From Limnanthes douglasii subsp. nivea (taxonomy: Eukaryota; Streptophyta; Magnoliopsida; Brassicales; Limnanthaceae): 64,000 nucleotides of DNA. Both the position numbers and the translations under genes were made by a program. The DNA lies in the NCBI GenBank assembly GCA_036936605.1, contig JAUPFV010000004.1, positions 121,074,852-121,138,851 of the forward strand. Reading direction: 5' to 3'. This document shows positions 1 through 11,422 of this stretch, piece after piece; position 1 is the stretch's first letter, and every line of letters starts with the position of its first letter. The notes beneath the pieces were generated by a model. That model was not told the DNA's origin, ran no database searches, and saw only the letters and a program-made list of their open reading frames with translations.

Positions 1-1310
1 CCTATTTATCATCACTTACAAGTATTTAGTTGTCATCAGTTACAAGCGTTTAGTTGTCAATAGTTACTTGTAATTATTTGTCGTCAGATACTTATATTTA
101 GTTTCCATTTGTTACTCGTATTTAGTTGTCATTTTTAACTCGTATTTAGTTGGCATTTGTAACTCGTATTTGACCTAATTAATATTGTAATATGTAGTTC
201 AATGAGAATAAATCAATTTTTTCATTCTAATATGGTATCAGATCAAATTTAGAGTCTTTGTTAAAATTTTATGTCTTATATTGTGTCGAGATATATTTAT
301 TTTAGTTGTTCGTCGGGATAATTTTTTTCTTTTAATCTGTTTTAAGTTTTCAACAAAAAATAAATCCTGAGTATATGTATTTTCATTATCCCCAATATCC
401 CTTCCGTATAATCATATATAACATATTATATTATTTTCCTCAATCTTTATTTTCAATCGTAAACCACGACTACCTCTTCTATTTTTATTTACAACAAAAA
501 TAACTCTTACAACATCCTTATCAACTTTAATTTTGTTGCCAAACCCCTCTAAAAATCACCTCTACCAACTACATCTCATGGAATTATAATTTTAGACTAT
601 CTTAATCAAATATGCACTTTTATTAGAAAACAACTTCAAGCTATGTCCTTCGCCAACTAATGATACAACCAACTCAAACCATGTTCAGATCTACTAAATC
701 TGATTCATCATATATGACATTTTATGAGAAGATGGCTCCTAGCCATGTCCATCGACCACTCTCACACTAAATTATACGAACAAATTTAGTCATATTCATA
801 TTTTCGATATATGACTAATCGTATATTATCTCTTTGGAGAAGATTGCTCCAAACCTCGCCCCTCAGTCACTCTCATAGTAAATGATACAACCACATCTAG
901 CTTTAATCACATTATTTGGATCTGGCATGAGCAATTGATCTTGAACACAATCATTGGTTCAATGTTTTACACCATCAGTACATGCTAAAACAACCCGCAC
1001 AGTATGAACTATCCTATTAAACCACTTGAACATCAACAATTTTTTAAACTTAAACATAATGTTGGATTCGTCTTTCGAGCTCCACTATGAGAGTGCACAA
1101 TAGTTATAATAAGTTACTCAATATAAATAATAAATTAGTTTTGTTTCTCATGATTTACAAATATTTAGTTATCATGAGTTTGAAGTGTTTGATTTGAATT
1201 AGTTACTTTTGATTATACATCATCATTTATGTGTCTAATTATGTAATTATCACGGTCTATATAGTATTTATAAGATTGTTTAATAAATAAATCGAACTTT
1301 CGAGTGTCAT
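1..1310 (+). mobile_element. Short LTR retroelement (TRIM/Copia-like), 5' LTR cut by window edge
   Basis: A primer-binding site like that for initiator tRNA-Met (TGGTATCAGATC, 233-244) lies just after a block of 24-bp tandem repeats. Similar 24-bp repeats reappear at about 1147-1215, followed by an A-rich end (to about 1310) resembling the sequence before the PBS. I read this as LTR, PBS, roughly 0.85 kb internal region, LTR. The internal part holds no recognisable gag or pol but has a diverged tandem duplication of about 115 bp (655-767 and 768-884). It is too short to be autonomous. The left LTR start is outside the window and the right LTR start is not clear. Confidence 0.4.
8..172. repeat. 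24-bp tandem repeat, about 7 copies
   Basis: The unit ends in TATTTAGTTG and begins TCATCAGTTAC or TCATTTGTTAC, and is repeated about seven times with substitutions. Diverged copies recur at 1147-1215, which supports the view that the array sits inside an LTR present twice. Confidence 0.7.
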
Positions 1311-3189
1311 GTCGTGACAAATGTCTTGTGCCGTTGCGACGAAGACCAACTAGTCACCTTATATTTTCTGATATAAATTTATGTTGTAAGAATTGCTTTG
1401 ATACACCATTTATTAAAAAAAAATTATAAACTATTAATTTGTTTTGTATTTTTCTTTTATTTCAATTTTCTTATCTAATTATTTTTAAATGTAAATATTT
1501 TAATTAATGTTATTAATTACTATTAAACCCTAATAAATAATTGGTAAAATCAAGAGGAAACGGATTTTGTTAGCTATTTTGATGTAAATAAAAATAGAAT
1601 CTTTAATAAACTTAATTTTATATATCATACCTTATATATAAAAAAACTATTTCAGTATTTCCATTCAAATTATAAGAGATACTTTCATAATATCAGCCGC
1701 TATGTCCGAATTTTTTATTTTAGTTTTAACTTTTTTTGTGTAATCTTGGAAGTCTAAATATAAAAAGGAAAAGAAGTTATATTTAATGTATCTTTTCAAA
1801 AGCTTTTTATAAAGAATTCACTTTTATTTCTTTTGCGAAACCATCAATCTAGGTAGTTCAGTTTTGTTAGAACTTTCAGTTTGCAGAAAACTTGTTGTTC
1901 CATTTCTGCAATGTCATTAAAAAAAAAAAGCAACTTTAAAATAATATACATAGAAAAATAATAATTATTACTTTACGTTGGATAGAAAAATTCTATCCAT
2001 ATTAATGTGAAATTTCATAACATCATTATAACTCATTAATTAAATGGTCCATCACCTACCACCCATGCCATAAGTGCATCTTAGCGCATTTAAGAGGACC
2101 AGATAACTAATTTTAAATTTAAAACTCCAAACTTTCTATATAAGAACAATTTTAGAAAACCCGATTTTACTAGTGTGGCACTAAAATAATATAGCAGCCA
2201 TAGTTACTCTTAATACTTTTAAACTTACAAAAATGAAAAAATCAAAATAGAAACATCCCGCTTCGAATTTTTTTTGGCAATTTATATTTGGAACAATTTC
2301 GAATAATGTTTTTCAATAATTTTTTTATATAAAAATATTGTTATTTTTTTGACTTTCTAAAACAAATTCTTTCTAAGATTTAACATGGATATAGAAAACT
2401 ATTCTGATAAATCATTTTCTAAAATTATAAATTATGAGTTAAATATTTTATTCGAACCCAATTGGACGTAGGTGTAAATAATTTCCAAATGTTTCTAATA
2501 TCTATACTTATGTTCCAATGAGGCTAGACTAACATTGAATCAGAAAATCAGAACCACATAATTGACCTAACCACGATTGTTACGATTGTTATTTTTTGCG
2601 TTGGCTATTTGGGAAACATCTTCCGAAAAAAATCATAACAAAACATACAAATCCAAAATTAAATTCTCTATTCCAAACTAAATGTGAGATCTCCCTAAAG
2701 AATAAACATGAGATGATAAATTCAAGCGCTAATGTATAATTGTTTTCAATATTGTAATATTTTAACATTTTTTTCTAAATTCTCGCGTCAATATAGGAAA
2801 AGGTTTTGAGTTTTATAAATCATTTTTAAAATTTATGAGTTAAATATTTTTTTAATATTTTAAAACGTTTTTCTCATAAAGCTCTCACATCAATATAGAA
2901 AACGATTTTGATCTTTATAAACCATTATCAAAAGTTATGAGTTAATATATTTTACATTGCTATTTTTTGCATTAAATGAATTCAACAAACACATGAAAGT
3001 AGCACGCACAACGGAAAATACCATATTGCATAACTAGAACAACACAAACATGGACTACTATATTGATCTTTTACAATATGATACATCCGATATTGTTTGA
3101 AGCCTCAATTAGTATGTTACTTTTTAGCAATACGACGTAGTTGATGTCACTTCAACTATGGAAGAACGAAAAATTTTTACTAAATAAAC
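1311..3189. other. AT-rich gene-less stretch with a short diverged tandem repeat
   Basis: No gene is seen. A unit of about 98 bp occurs twice in tandem at about 2755-2950 (markers: TCAATATAG, then GAAAA, then TTATGAGTTAA), with a third diverged copy near 2385-2445. Homopolymer A/T runs are frequent. The right edge abuts the Gypsy element. Confidence 0.5.
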
Positions 3190-3482
3190 TGATTCAGAGT
3201 AGAACGCAAAAGAAGCTAGATAGAGGGATAAACCCTAATTTTAATTAATAAAAAAGTCTCCCCAAACAATGTAAAGAAGATATGTTTATATAAGGTTTAG
3301 ATTGAAACCCTAAAACTAAAATAAGAAAATTACTAAAGTATCCTAAATTATTAAAAACTTGAAATAAGCTGATAGATGAGCCCAAATGCCCGAAAAAGCC
3401 CATATGTCACGAGCAGAGCTGGTGACTTGCGTTCGTGGCGTCGTTTCCTTCGAAACAAGGTGTTGTGGGTCAAAATCAGACA
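3190..3482 (-). repeat. 3' LTR of the Gypsy element
   Basis: The outer end is fixed at 3190 by the shared repeat (TG on the plus strand, CA on the element strand). The inner end near 3482 is a guess from a TGTCTG start on the element strand after a weakly purine-rich stretch. On the element strand a TATATAAA box lies at 3292-3285, and the part shared with the 5' copy begins 24 nt downstream at 3268. Confidence 0.75.
3285..3292 (-). promoter_or_regulatory. Predicted LTR TATA box
   Basis: TATATAAA on the element strand, inside U3 of the 3' LTR. The usual 25-30 nt spacing puts transcription start near 3268-3262, which is where the truncated 5' LTR begins. The 5' LTR copy lacks this box, so this insertion probably has no promoter of its own. 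Confidence 0.6.
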
Positions 3483-3498
3483 CCAAAGCTCCAAACTG

Positions 3499-3810
3499 TC
3501 AATTCACCGCATTCTTCGGGTGATCGCCAGTCTTCATAAATTCCAGCGCTAAACTGTCTGCATCATTCCCGCCGGGGTAGAGAAGATTCGCCCTCGAATC
3601 AGAACCAGTATCCTCGTCAGAAGAGTCACCTGCATAAGGAATCAGATGCTTAACATTAAAGACATCAGACGTACGGACATGGCTAGGCAAACGCAGTCGA
3701 TAAGCATTCAGATTGATCCGCTCCACAATCTCCACCGGGCCAATCTTCCGGGCGGCCAGTTTGTTGTACTCACTAGCAGGGTACCGATTTTTGGTTAAAA
3801 CTGCCCACAC
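3499..3810 (-). pseudogene. Integrase C-terminal tail, frame-shifted from pol
   Basis: About 100 residues beginning inside what should be a continuous polyprotein. The fragment has the post-catalytic integrase region of plant Gypsy elements (KIGPVEIVERIN, then NAYRLRLP, then VFNVKHLIPY at residues about 24-58) and ends in an acidic low-complexity tail. I see no chromodomain. It overlaps the previous frame by 16 bp. The break is a 1-nt shift around 3800-3830, where the sense should run from VQFKV straight into WAVLTK. Confidence 0.9.
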
Positions 3811-5492
3811 ATAGTCACCACTTTGAACTGAACAGGAAGACGATGAGAATCCGCCTGAGACTTATACTTGGCGGTGCTCAAGACAAGCTGATCGTAAGTC
3901 GTCTGGTGGGTTTGGCGAATCTGTGATACAAGCTCCTCAGCAGTTGTGATAAGGCGAATTTTGTTAGGCAGGACTAGCAAGTCCACAAGACCCCGAGGCA
4001 CAATACCATACATCACCTGGAAAGGATAAAAACCCGTTGACCGGTTAAGGGCATGGTTGTGGGCGAACTCCGCTTGCGGTAGACGCTGATCCCATGCCTT
4101 CGGCTGATCACCCACCAGGCTGCGCAACAAGTTATCGAGGGACCGGTTAACCACCTCTGTCTGACCATCAGTCTGGGGGTGGTAAGCACTACTGAATTTT
4201 AGCTGTGTATTCACCATACGCCATAAGCTGTGCCAAAAATGACTCACAAACCTGGTGTCACGGTCAGAAATAATGGTACTGGGAAGGCCATGAATGGGGT
4301 AAATCTCTCGAAAGAAAAGCTGCGTGACACACACTGCATCAGATGTTTTTCTACATGGGATGAAGTGTACCATCTTAGAAAAAAGATCAACCACCATAAA
4401 AATAGATTCGAAACCACGCTGAGTCCGGGGTAAACCAAGAATAAAATCCATACTGAGGTCGGTCCAGGGCTGAGCAGGAATCGGCAATGGCAAATAAAGA
4501 CCTGCATTTGTTGATGTTCCATTGGCCAACTGACAAACTCGACAACGGGAGACAAAACGACCAACTTCCTTCTGCATCGAAGGCAAAAAATAGGATGACG
4601 ACAACAACTGGTATGTTCGATCACGGCCCACATGACCCTCATTATGCAGCTCCTTGATCAACTGAAGACGCAAGCTACAGTCAGGGATACACAACTGTAC
4701 TCCACGAAAGAGAAATCCATCCTCCATTAAAAAATCAGATTGTGTTCCCTGCTGAATCAGTTCAATGACCCGAGAGAAGAACGAGTCAGTAACATAAAGG
4801 TCAACAAAAGAATCAAAGCTAGGAACCTGAACTCGCATCTCAGTCAGCAGATTATGACGACGGTTCAGAGCATCAGCAACCAGATTCGTAATACCGGCCT
4901 TGTGCTTGATGACAAAAGTGAACTGCTGCAAGTAAGCTATCCAAGAAGCATGTCTATGAGATACCTTGTCCTGACTGCCAAGATACTTCAAAGAATCATG
5001 ATCAGTATATAACACAAATTCACACTGAAACAAATAATGACGACAATGCTTGATAGCCTGAACCACCGCATAAAATTCAATATCATATGTACTAAATCGC
5101 ACCTTAGCACTCGCCAATTTCTCACTGAAGAAAACCAGAGGACGCCCTGACTGGGAAATAACTGCCCCAATACCAAATTTAGACGCGTCACAATGAAGCT
5201 CAAAGGGTTGGGAAAAGTCGGGCAACACTAGAATAGGCGCAGTGGTGAGACGCCGTTTAACTTCTGCAAGTGCCGCATCAGCATCTTCGAACCAACTAAA
5301 TTTTGTGCCCTTCATGCAATCCGTAATCGGGGCTATAACACTGTTGAAATGGGGAATGAAACGCCGATAAAACGAAGCTAAACCATGAAAACTGCGAACC
5401 TCTGTGATGGAGGTAGATCGAGGCCACTGGTCCACAGCAGAGACTTTGCTCGGATCAGCTCGTAACCCTTCGACAGAGACAATATACCCCAA
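3795..5492 (-). pseudogene. pol fragment: RT end, RNase H and integrase
   Basis: 565 residues. Residues 1-70 are the end of RT (GYIVSVEGLRADP, then SFHGLASFYRRFI). RNase H follows with acidic residues at D102 (CDAS), E139, D164 (YTDH) and D207 (ADAL). The integrase zinc finger has H283, H287, C317 and C320. The integrase core has D349 (MDFILGLP), D410 (SDRD) and E446 (GQTEV), a canonical DD35E spacing. All catalytic residues are present although the frame is cut on both sides. The first codon is TTG directly after an in-frame TAA, so this is not a real start. Confidence 0.96.
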
Positions 5493-5495
5493 AAA

Positions 5496-5834
5496 TTAGA
5501 CAGTTGGGGACATAAACGAGCATTTGGCAGTAGCAGCATAAAACTTGTCCCGACGCAACACCAATAACACCTCACGTAAATGGGATAAATGCACAGAATG
5601 GTTAGCACCATAGATCAGAATATCATCGAAGTAAACAACAAAAAATTTACCGATGAAAGGCCTCAATTCCTGATTCATGATACGGATGAAAGTGCTCGGC
5701 GTGTTAGACAGACCAAACGACATCACCAGCCACTCGAACAATCCCACACGCGTCTTAAACGACGTCTTCCACTCATCACCAGGACGAATCCGAATCTGAT
5801 GGTATCCATTCTTCAAATCAAGCTTGCTAAACAC
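5496..5834 (-). pseudogene. pol fragment: reverse transcriptase core
   Basis: 112 residues holding the RT palm: [13 protein letters not shown] near residue 4, [12 protein letters not shown] near 38, and the catalytic YFDD near 68. It is in the same frame as the downstream RNase H-integrase part, separated only by a TAA codon (5496-5498), and in a different frame from the protease part upstream. The catalytic motif is intact, so inactivation is by frame damage only. Confidence 0.96.
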
Positions 5835-6811
5835 AGAAGCACCACCAATTGGTCTAACAGATCATCCAGACGAGGTATAGGAAACCTGTAGCAAACAGTG
5901 ATCTTGTTGATAGCTCGGCTCTCCACACACATACGCCAAGAACCATCTTTCTTCGGTGTCAGTAACGTCGGAACTGCACATGGACTGAGACTTTCTCTAA
6001 CATGCCCCTTATCCAACAAATCCTCCACCCGTCGTCGTAATTCTTCATGCTCATTTGGGCTCATTCGATAGTGGGGCCGATTTGGGAGAGAAACACCAGG
6101 AACCAGGTTGATTTGATGTTGAATATCCCTCAGAGGAGGTAGCTCGGGAGGAAAATTCTCAGGAAACACATCTGCAAACTCCTGCAAAAGAGACTGAACT
6201 ACATGTTTAGGGTCCGTATGAGAATCAGTCACAACAGGATCACAAAACAACAAGAAAACCACACCAGCCTCTTCCATGGCTGCTTGAAAAGGAGCACGGG
6301 ACAGCAAGGTCGTTGTGGAAGGACCAGAGCCAATGCTTAGGGGCCGAGGCTTTGCCGGCACAAGAACAATCTTTTTACCCCGAAAGAGGAATGAATAAGT
6401 ATTTGTAGGACCATCATGCACAACAGACAAATCATACTGCCAAGGACGGCCAAACAACATGTGACAAGCATCCATAGGGATGATATCACAAAACACCTCA
6501 TCCTGGTATGTCTGCCCCACAGAAAAAGATACAAGCACACGTTTAGACACAGTTATATTAGTACCTTTACTCAGCCAGGCTAGCTTGTATGGCTTGAGGT
6601 GCGATTCTGATTTCAGCCCGAGCTTCGAAACCGCTGTCTTGGAGATGCCATTCTCGCAGCTACTAGCATCAATAATGAAGGTGCACACCTTACCGCCAAT
6701 AGTACAAGTCGACTGAAACACATTATTTCGCAGCCAGTCACTCTGATCAGGAACGCGAGGAGACAGAAAAGTGCGACGTAGCATCAAAATTGCACCAACA
6801 TCACCAGTCAC
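5813..6811 (-). pseudogene. pol fragment: aspartic protease and first part of RT
   Basis: 332 residues. The protease region lies near residues 30-150, with FIIDASSCEN at 45-54. Plant elements normally have D-S-G or D-G-G at this site, so D48-A49-S50 looks altered. RT starts near residue 230 and includes LLTPKKDGSWRMCVESRAIN. The frame then runs into a stop where [15 protein letters not shown] should continue into the RT palm. The apparent start is GTG overlapping the gag TGA by one codon (GTGA), so I read it as a -1 shift in one former gag-pol frame, not true initiation. Confidence 0.93.
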
Positions 6812-7842
6812 AACTTCCTCGCAGTCTCAGGCATATCATCATCATATGTATCAAATTTCGGAGGACCAGCAAGAACAATGGGGTTCGGTTCAAACGCCTC
6901 GTGAGAGAAAAGACCCCTAACACCCGCAGCATTGGGACACTCTACCTGACGATTCCCTAACTCACCAGAGCCAAAGCAACGTAAATTACCTGAAGAGCGG
7001 CTGGTCGCACCGCGCCCAGGAGAGACCTGATCAGGGGTTGGACGGGGAACTGGTTTGGGCGCCGAAATCCCTGGAGGAGCACCAGTCCGTACGCCAATCT
7101 GGGTCCGGCGAGCCAACTGTTTTTCTGCCTGGAGGGCACACCGATGGGCTTCGGAAACAGACACCGGGTCGAACATGTTCAACACATCTTGAAGCTGAAG
7201 GCGCAACCTACTAATATAGCGGGATATTCGCTGATGCGACGACTCGTTCACATTCGTATGAGCCAGCAGCTGATAGAATTCTTCTGTGTACTCGTCCACA
7301 GATCGTGGTCCTTGACAAAGATTCTGGAATCGCTGGAATAGTTCCCGCTCGAAGTTGTAAGGTAGGAAAGCCTTGCAGATTTTTTTTCTGAACTTCTCCC
7401 AACTGCGGACTTTCTCCTTGCCTTCACACTCATGGGTCTTCTTCACTTGCTGCCACCAGGCCTGTGCCCTGCCGCGCAGGTGGATGGTGACCAAAGCGAC
7501 CCTTCTCTCCTTAGGAACGTCCTTCAAGTCTAGCACTTCCTCAACCTGGGATAACCAATCAACAAACGCATCTGCCTTAAGGCTACCATCAAAGTCAGGG
7601 ATGTCTACCTTAAATCCAAGCTCCCAACGGCGGCCGTGATAAGTATCCTGTTCTAACCCCTCCCCAAAAGGGTTATCGATACTTTCAACCTCCATACCTT
7701 GTTGCCTGGCGTTAAGATCAACCATCGGACGGGTAAGATCAGCCACCTGACGGCGTAGGTCAGTATCTTCGCGATCTCCGAAATCACCTGCATCTCTAGC
7801 CACCGCAGCGCCACCGCGACCTCTGGGTCTTGCTTGCACCAT
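6808..7842 (-). CDS. gag (capsid/nucleocapsid polyprotein)
   Basis: 344 residues from the first ATG, 16 nt past the PBS. An R/G-rich N-terminus is followed by the retrotrans_gag domain at about 90-240 (FVDWLSQVEEVL, AQAWWQQ, FQRFQNL, SVDEYTEEF). The zinc knuckle is at 289-302: spacing CX2CX4HX4C is kept, but position 292 is Ser instead of Cys and 297 is Asn instead of His, so two of four ligands are lost. That should impair RNA binding. The reading frame itself is intact. Confidence 0.93.
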   Translation of the reverse strand: MVQARPRGRGGAAVARDAGDFGDREDTDLRRQVADLTRPMVDLNARQQGMEVESIDNPFGEGLEQDTYHGRRWELGFKVDIPDFDGSLKADAFVDWLSQVEEVLDLKDVPKERRVALVTIHLRGRAQAWWQQVKKTHECEGKEKVRSWEKFRKKICKAFLPYNFERELFQRFQNLCQGPRSVDEYTEEFYQLLAHTNVNESSHQRISRYISRLRLQLQDVLNMFDPVSVSEAHRCALQAEKQLARRTQIGVRTGAPPGISAPKPVPRPTPDQVSPGRGATSRSSGNLRCFGSGELGNRQVECPNAAGVRGLFSHEAFEPNPIVLAGPPKFDTYDDDMPETARKL

Positions 7843-7857
7843 CTCGCGGGACTGCTG

Positions 7858-7869
7858 TGTCTAATACCA
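7858..7869 (-). other. Primer-binding site of the Gypsy element
   Basis: TGGTATTAGACA on the element strand begins 3 nt after the LTR end, resembling the initiator tRNA-Met complement TGGTATCAGAGC with several mismatches. It lies between the truncated 5' LTR and gag. Confidence 0.75.
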
Positions 7870-7872
7870 ATC

Positions 7873-7951
7873 TGATTCAGAGTAGAACACAAAAGAAGCT
7901 AGATAGAGGGATAAACCCTAATTTTAATTAATAAAAAAGTCTCCCCAAACA
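7873..7951 (-). repeat. Truncated 5' LTR (R-U5 only)
   Basis: 79 bp matching 3190-3268 with one difference. The match stops abruptly at 7951 and unrelated AT-rich DNA follows, so the roughly 210 bp of U3 present in the other LTR is absent here. See the corresponding finding. Confidence 0.9.
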
Positions 7952-8319
7952 CATAAGTAAATTTATAAAATATGTTTGTCGAGCTCCCAATATATATCAT
8001 TACACTATTCACGTATGTTATTGTTAACTCCATTATTATTAGTATGTCATCATTATGTGGTGATTTCAATACTCTTAAGTTATCATATATTAAGGCTAGT
8101 ATGGGACATGATATTTGGTAAATATTTGAAGACGAATTTACTTGATATCAGACATATATTTTATCGATATATATTTCTTGATTTTTTAAAGATTCTTGAA
8201 TATGGGTTTCCTCCTAAAATTACTTAGGTTAACAGTCTGTTAGGGTTTGAGTCTAGATATTCTTCTTATTTCACTAGTATAATGGCGTCGTTGTCTAATG
8301 CACTTTGTTATCCGGCTGG

Positions 8320-9200
8320 TGTCGAAAATTGTTTAGGTTGAGATTTGTCTGAACCTTGACTTGGCTCATTCATTTCTTTCTTTTGAACAAATTGTACGAG
8401 TTTACCTTCATCCACTTAATTTTAAACTTGATATTGCAAAACCATCAATCTTTAGTAATGTGTCTAATGTCGTTGTGGAATTTACAATAATTTTTTTTGT
8501 CTCTATGCTCTCGTGCATCATGCAACTTTCCTAATAATTCATATTTCAGAACATATTTAATTTTATTGTACATTGCTCTTAAATTCTCAGTTAGCTCTTT
8601 GTAAATGACCATCTTAGTGAGTAGGCGAGCCTTTTGTGACAACTGATACCCTAACCATTTTTGGATTCCATTTTGTAGCATTTTCTTTGATTATTTATAC
8701 CCTAGCCGAAGTCGATGCGTTGTTATTCATTGACGTTTCAAATTTTATACTAACTTGAGTCATTGTTCCATTTTTATGACCATCAGATGGTTTGGTGGAT
8801 ATGTCAATAGTTATAATATCTCTATATATTTTTAATCTAGGAACCTCATTTATTTTACTATAGCATTCTTCTGGAGCTTTTACACCAAAATTTAGAGTAT
8901 TTTTTTATTATGTGATTCGAGAGTGCACATTATAAGACTTTTCATGTATGAAATTACTGCCACCAAGTCGTGGCAGTCATGTACTTCACTTTCGGTATCC
9001 ACGAACCTCTATGTGTATTCTCTCATACTTTCTTTAGACCTTTGCTTGCAATGAATTATAGTTCACATCTTATTGTATTACTTTAGAACTTATAGAATGG
9101 TTTTTGAAGGTTGTCTGTATTTTTTTAACTCTCGGAACATCATATTGGGAAACTACTAACCATTACATGACACTTCTTCATTTTTTTACATTATATCTTG
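8320..9200 (-). pseudogene. Tat-lineage Ty3/Gypsy gag remnant
   Basis: Read on the minus strand, several frames give gag-like text: KESMREYT near 9055, then VHDCHDLVAVISYMKSL near 8950, the zinc-knuckle block CKFHNDIRHITKD near 8450, and GKLVQFVQKKEMNEPSQ near 8380. The CxxHxxxxHxxxx(C) block before a stretch ending in QFV is typical of Tat gag. Frames shift at least twice and the last Cys position is a stop codon. No protease or RT follows. A 104-codon frame at 9483-9797 could be further 5' gag but I cannot recognise it. Confidence 0.7.
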
Positions 9201-11184
9201 TGATCGGCTCCATAATTTAACATATTGTTGTTAAATTATTAAATGATGCGCTTGACGATAGAAGCCCATACAAGATGTCTGGGGCTAGTAGAGATTCTTC
9301 GTATAACAAATCATTATCATTAAATTTATTTGTATTATTAATTAAAGGGTATACATGATGATATATGGGTCTCTACACCATTTTTTGGTTGAGGGGTGCA
9401 TGTACTCTTGCTTGTCATAACAAGTTGAAAACCTTAAAAATATTGGTTCAGTTGCGCTTGATACCACCCTTGAAAGTTCGGATCATTGGTATATTCTCAT
9501 GTCGGGATTTACGTGTAACTTTGATTCAGATTTGGAAAAATGGGTACACAATTTGGTGGTGTTGGTAGTCTTTGGGTAAACTTTGTTTGAAATTTTGTTT
9601 GTGCCCTGAGGTTGTTTTGTAGGATCCACGATTGAGATTCCAAAATATGTAGTTGGGTAGGTAGGATCGTTGGTTGGGCACAAAAGCTTGTTAAAATCCC
9701 GACTATTATGCATGAGACTGTTGGTACCCTTACAGTTGAACACGAGGTTGACTCTTTGATTAGAAGCCTGATAATGTTTTAGTATACGGAGGAGCATGCT
9801 GAAAAACCGGTCGATTACAGGTTGTGCTGGCCGAGCTAGTACTTTGTTTGATGCAGTTTAAGGAATCTCTTGACCTTCTATTTTCTCATTACACAATGGC
9901 TGAGTTCTCGAATATACTTCTCTCTTTTTGTATATTTTAATGTTGTGTTTTACTTTTTTTTATTTAACAGTGTCGTTATTTCAATTTTCGACTATATGAT
10001 CTGTGGTCCGATCTTTATGTACTTTCATTGTCGGCTGTGTTGAATGTGATTTTTTTTTTCTTATAAATATTATTTTTTTAAGCAAACCCTCAACATGTTT
10101 TTTGTTGTAACATCTCCGAACTCTCTTCTTTTATAAATTGGATAACAAATTTTACTATTTAAATCTCGACAATCGGTACTTACTCAAATTTTTTAATAAG
10201 TAAATTATTTGATACGATGCTTTGTGAACGATTATATAAAAAAATAATAATAACAAATGCTGTAAATAATTTATTAATAATAGTTTAATCTTTAATTATA
10301 TAGTTTATGATAATAATAAAAATATCTTAAAAAATTTTTGATATGTGATATTATATTTAACAAACCAATTTATTTTTGAATTAGATATCGTATTATTTAT
10401 TAAATATACTTTTTAATAATTAATTAATAATAATCCCGACTATATATATTTATATATAATGATATTAATTATCTGTTTATATAATAATTTAAAATAAAAA
10501 ATAAAAATAATTTGTTCATACATCATATATTCGTAAACATTAAAAAATAAAAAATACCAGCAATTTAATGAAGAAAAATCTTTAGGTATAGGATGTCCCT
10601 ATAAATAATGGACCAAAAATACTTGCCATGTCAGCATCAGTAGACAACTCGAGAGAGTACTTTGGTTAACCATTATCAAAAAAACAAGAACAAGTTAAGA
10701 CAAAAACCCAGAAAATAAGACGATCGATGTTACGTAAAAATGTATGGGATACAAAAACAACGATACATTGGCAAGTGCTACAACCAATATCGAGAGCGAC
10801 ATTGTTTTAAATTATTAATATTAGAACTTAGCGTATCGAGTACTATGTTACAAAGATTAATTAAACACGTTGATTCCTTTGCAACTACATTATCTCAAAC
10901 AATTCTAAATTAATTGCTTTTTTTCTTTGTAATTGGTGAAGATGGCTGGTTTGGAATTCGTGTTAGACCAGGACCAACCACTCTTAATTAAATAATTTAC
11001 AATTCATAATTTTCTATAAACATGAAGTATAATGTTAAGATATGTAATTTACTATTGGTAGGTAGACAATATTAGTATAATAGCGGTGCATTTTGAGGTT
11101 AAAACAAAAGCATAGTGCTTTAGCGAGAGTCTAAATTTTTCTACTTTTCTCAAATGCTTCGGTTATATGAATTTTTAATATATA
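9201..11184. other. AT-rich gene-less stretch
   Basis: Apart from the unassigned frame at 9483-9797 (minus) nothing reads as coding. 10050-10560 is extremely AT-rich, with many short poly-A/T tracts. I see no boundaries, inverted repeats or LTRs. It ends at the poly(A) side of the LINE. Confidence 0.5.
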
Positions 11185-11422
11185 TTTTTTCGCAAAATTG
11201 AGACTTTTATTAACACTGGGGCAAAATCACAACCAAATTAGAAAGTTAGGACTAAACCTAACCCTAAAGTCCTAAATTAGAACTAAAACAAACAGTTTCA
11301 CATAAACACCAAGAGAGAAGTTAGAAGATGCCATAAATTTTTTCCAATCAGAAGCCAAAGCTACATCAACCTAGAAATCTGATAGATAATCAACATCGAA
11401 TCCTAGAGAATCGAAGAAAACA

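Larger units (their letters stand above)
3190..7951 (-). mobile_element. Ty3/Gypsy retrotransposon (chromovirus-like), young but disabled
   Basis: On the minus strand the order is truncated 5' LTR (7951-7873), PBS (7869-7858), gag, protease, RT, RNase H, integrase, 3' LTR ending at 3190. The protease-RT-RNase H-integrase order is that of Ty3/Gypsy. The 79 bp shared by the two LTRs (3190-3268 and 7873-7951) differ at one position, so the insertion is recent. The coding part is far less AT-rich than the flanks. Four lesions disable pol: a frame change at the gag/pol joint (about 6808), a frameshift in RT (about 5840), an in-frame TAA (5496-5498) and a frameshift near the integrase end (about 3810). 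No target-site duplication is visible. Confidence 0.96.

Noticed and set aside
4230..5203. Several open frames of 60-130 codons on both strands within the Gypsy pol region
   Set aside because: They are shadows of the integrase and RNase H frame. Their residues have no family pattern, while the main frame has all catalytic motifs.
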